Shown here: in pieces, positions 63,936-64,000 of the stretch
How the letters are laid out: each line of letters starts with the position of its first letter
Numbering within the stretch: the first letter of the stretch is position 1
Origin: Halanaerobiales bacterium
Lineage (GTDB): Bacteria > Bacillota > Halanaerobiia > Halanaerobiales > M55B127
Assembly: GCA_018334565.1 (NCBI GenBank)
Contig: JAGXLU010000002.1
Location: 1-64,000, forward strand
Direction: 5' to 3'
DNA: 64,000 nucleotides
Made by a program: the position numbers and the translations under genes
The notes under the pieces: model-generated
The model's input: only the letters and a program-made list of their open reading frames with translations
Databases searched by the model: none
Told to the model about the DNA's origin: nothing

Positions 63936-64000
63936 ATGAGTGATGATACAAAAATTATAGCTAAAAATAAAAGAGCCCGGCACGACTATAATATTGAAGA
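63936..64000 (+). CDS. smpB: SsrA-binding protein SmpB (5' end only)
   Basis: MSDDTKIIAKNKRARHDYNIE...; directly downstream of rnr; truncated by window edge. Confidence 0.88.
   Translation, partial: MSDDTKIIAKNKRARHDYNIE

Overview
64 kb AT-rich chromosomal window, almost entirely + strand. It most resembles a Halanaerobiales-type (diderm, low-GC Firmicutes) genome; this taxonomic guess is inference. Most of it is conserved housekeeping: hpf/secA/prfB, a DUF5693-csaB-tagA-ctpA envelope cluster, uvrB-uvrA-uvrC, a ferredoxin missed by the ORF track, glyA, rapZ-yvcK-whiA-rpoN-cggR-gap-pgk-tpiA-gpmI-eno, secG, hppA, and rnr-smpB (smpB cut by the window edge). Accessory content: (1) decayed mobile-element relics, namely a group II intron remnant with intact-looking domains V/VI, two decayed TnpB loci, and three IS200/IS605-like right ends that all terminate in GTTCAC (possible omegaRNA/reRNA relics); (2) a tetR-tolC-adaptor-RND efflux operon, preceded by a decayed Spy/CpxP-like gene, sitting between eno and secG; (3) an envelope locus encoding a SPOR + SpoIID-like + phosphodiester glycosidase fusion followed by a small putative beta-barrel protein. 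I found no CRISPR array, rRNA or tRNA, and no convincing wholly new system. The most interesting candidates are the three-domain envelope protein with its putative OMP, the shared TnpB right-end signature plus a solitary left-end-like repeat, and the CggR and TetR operator candidates. The prfB +1 frameshift is a clear recoding event of a known type.
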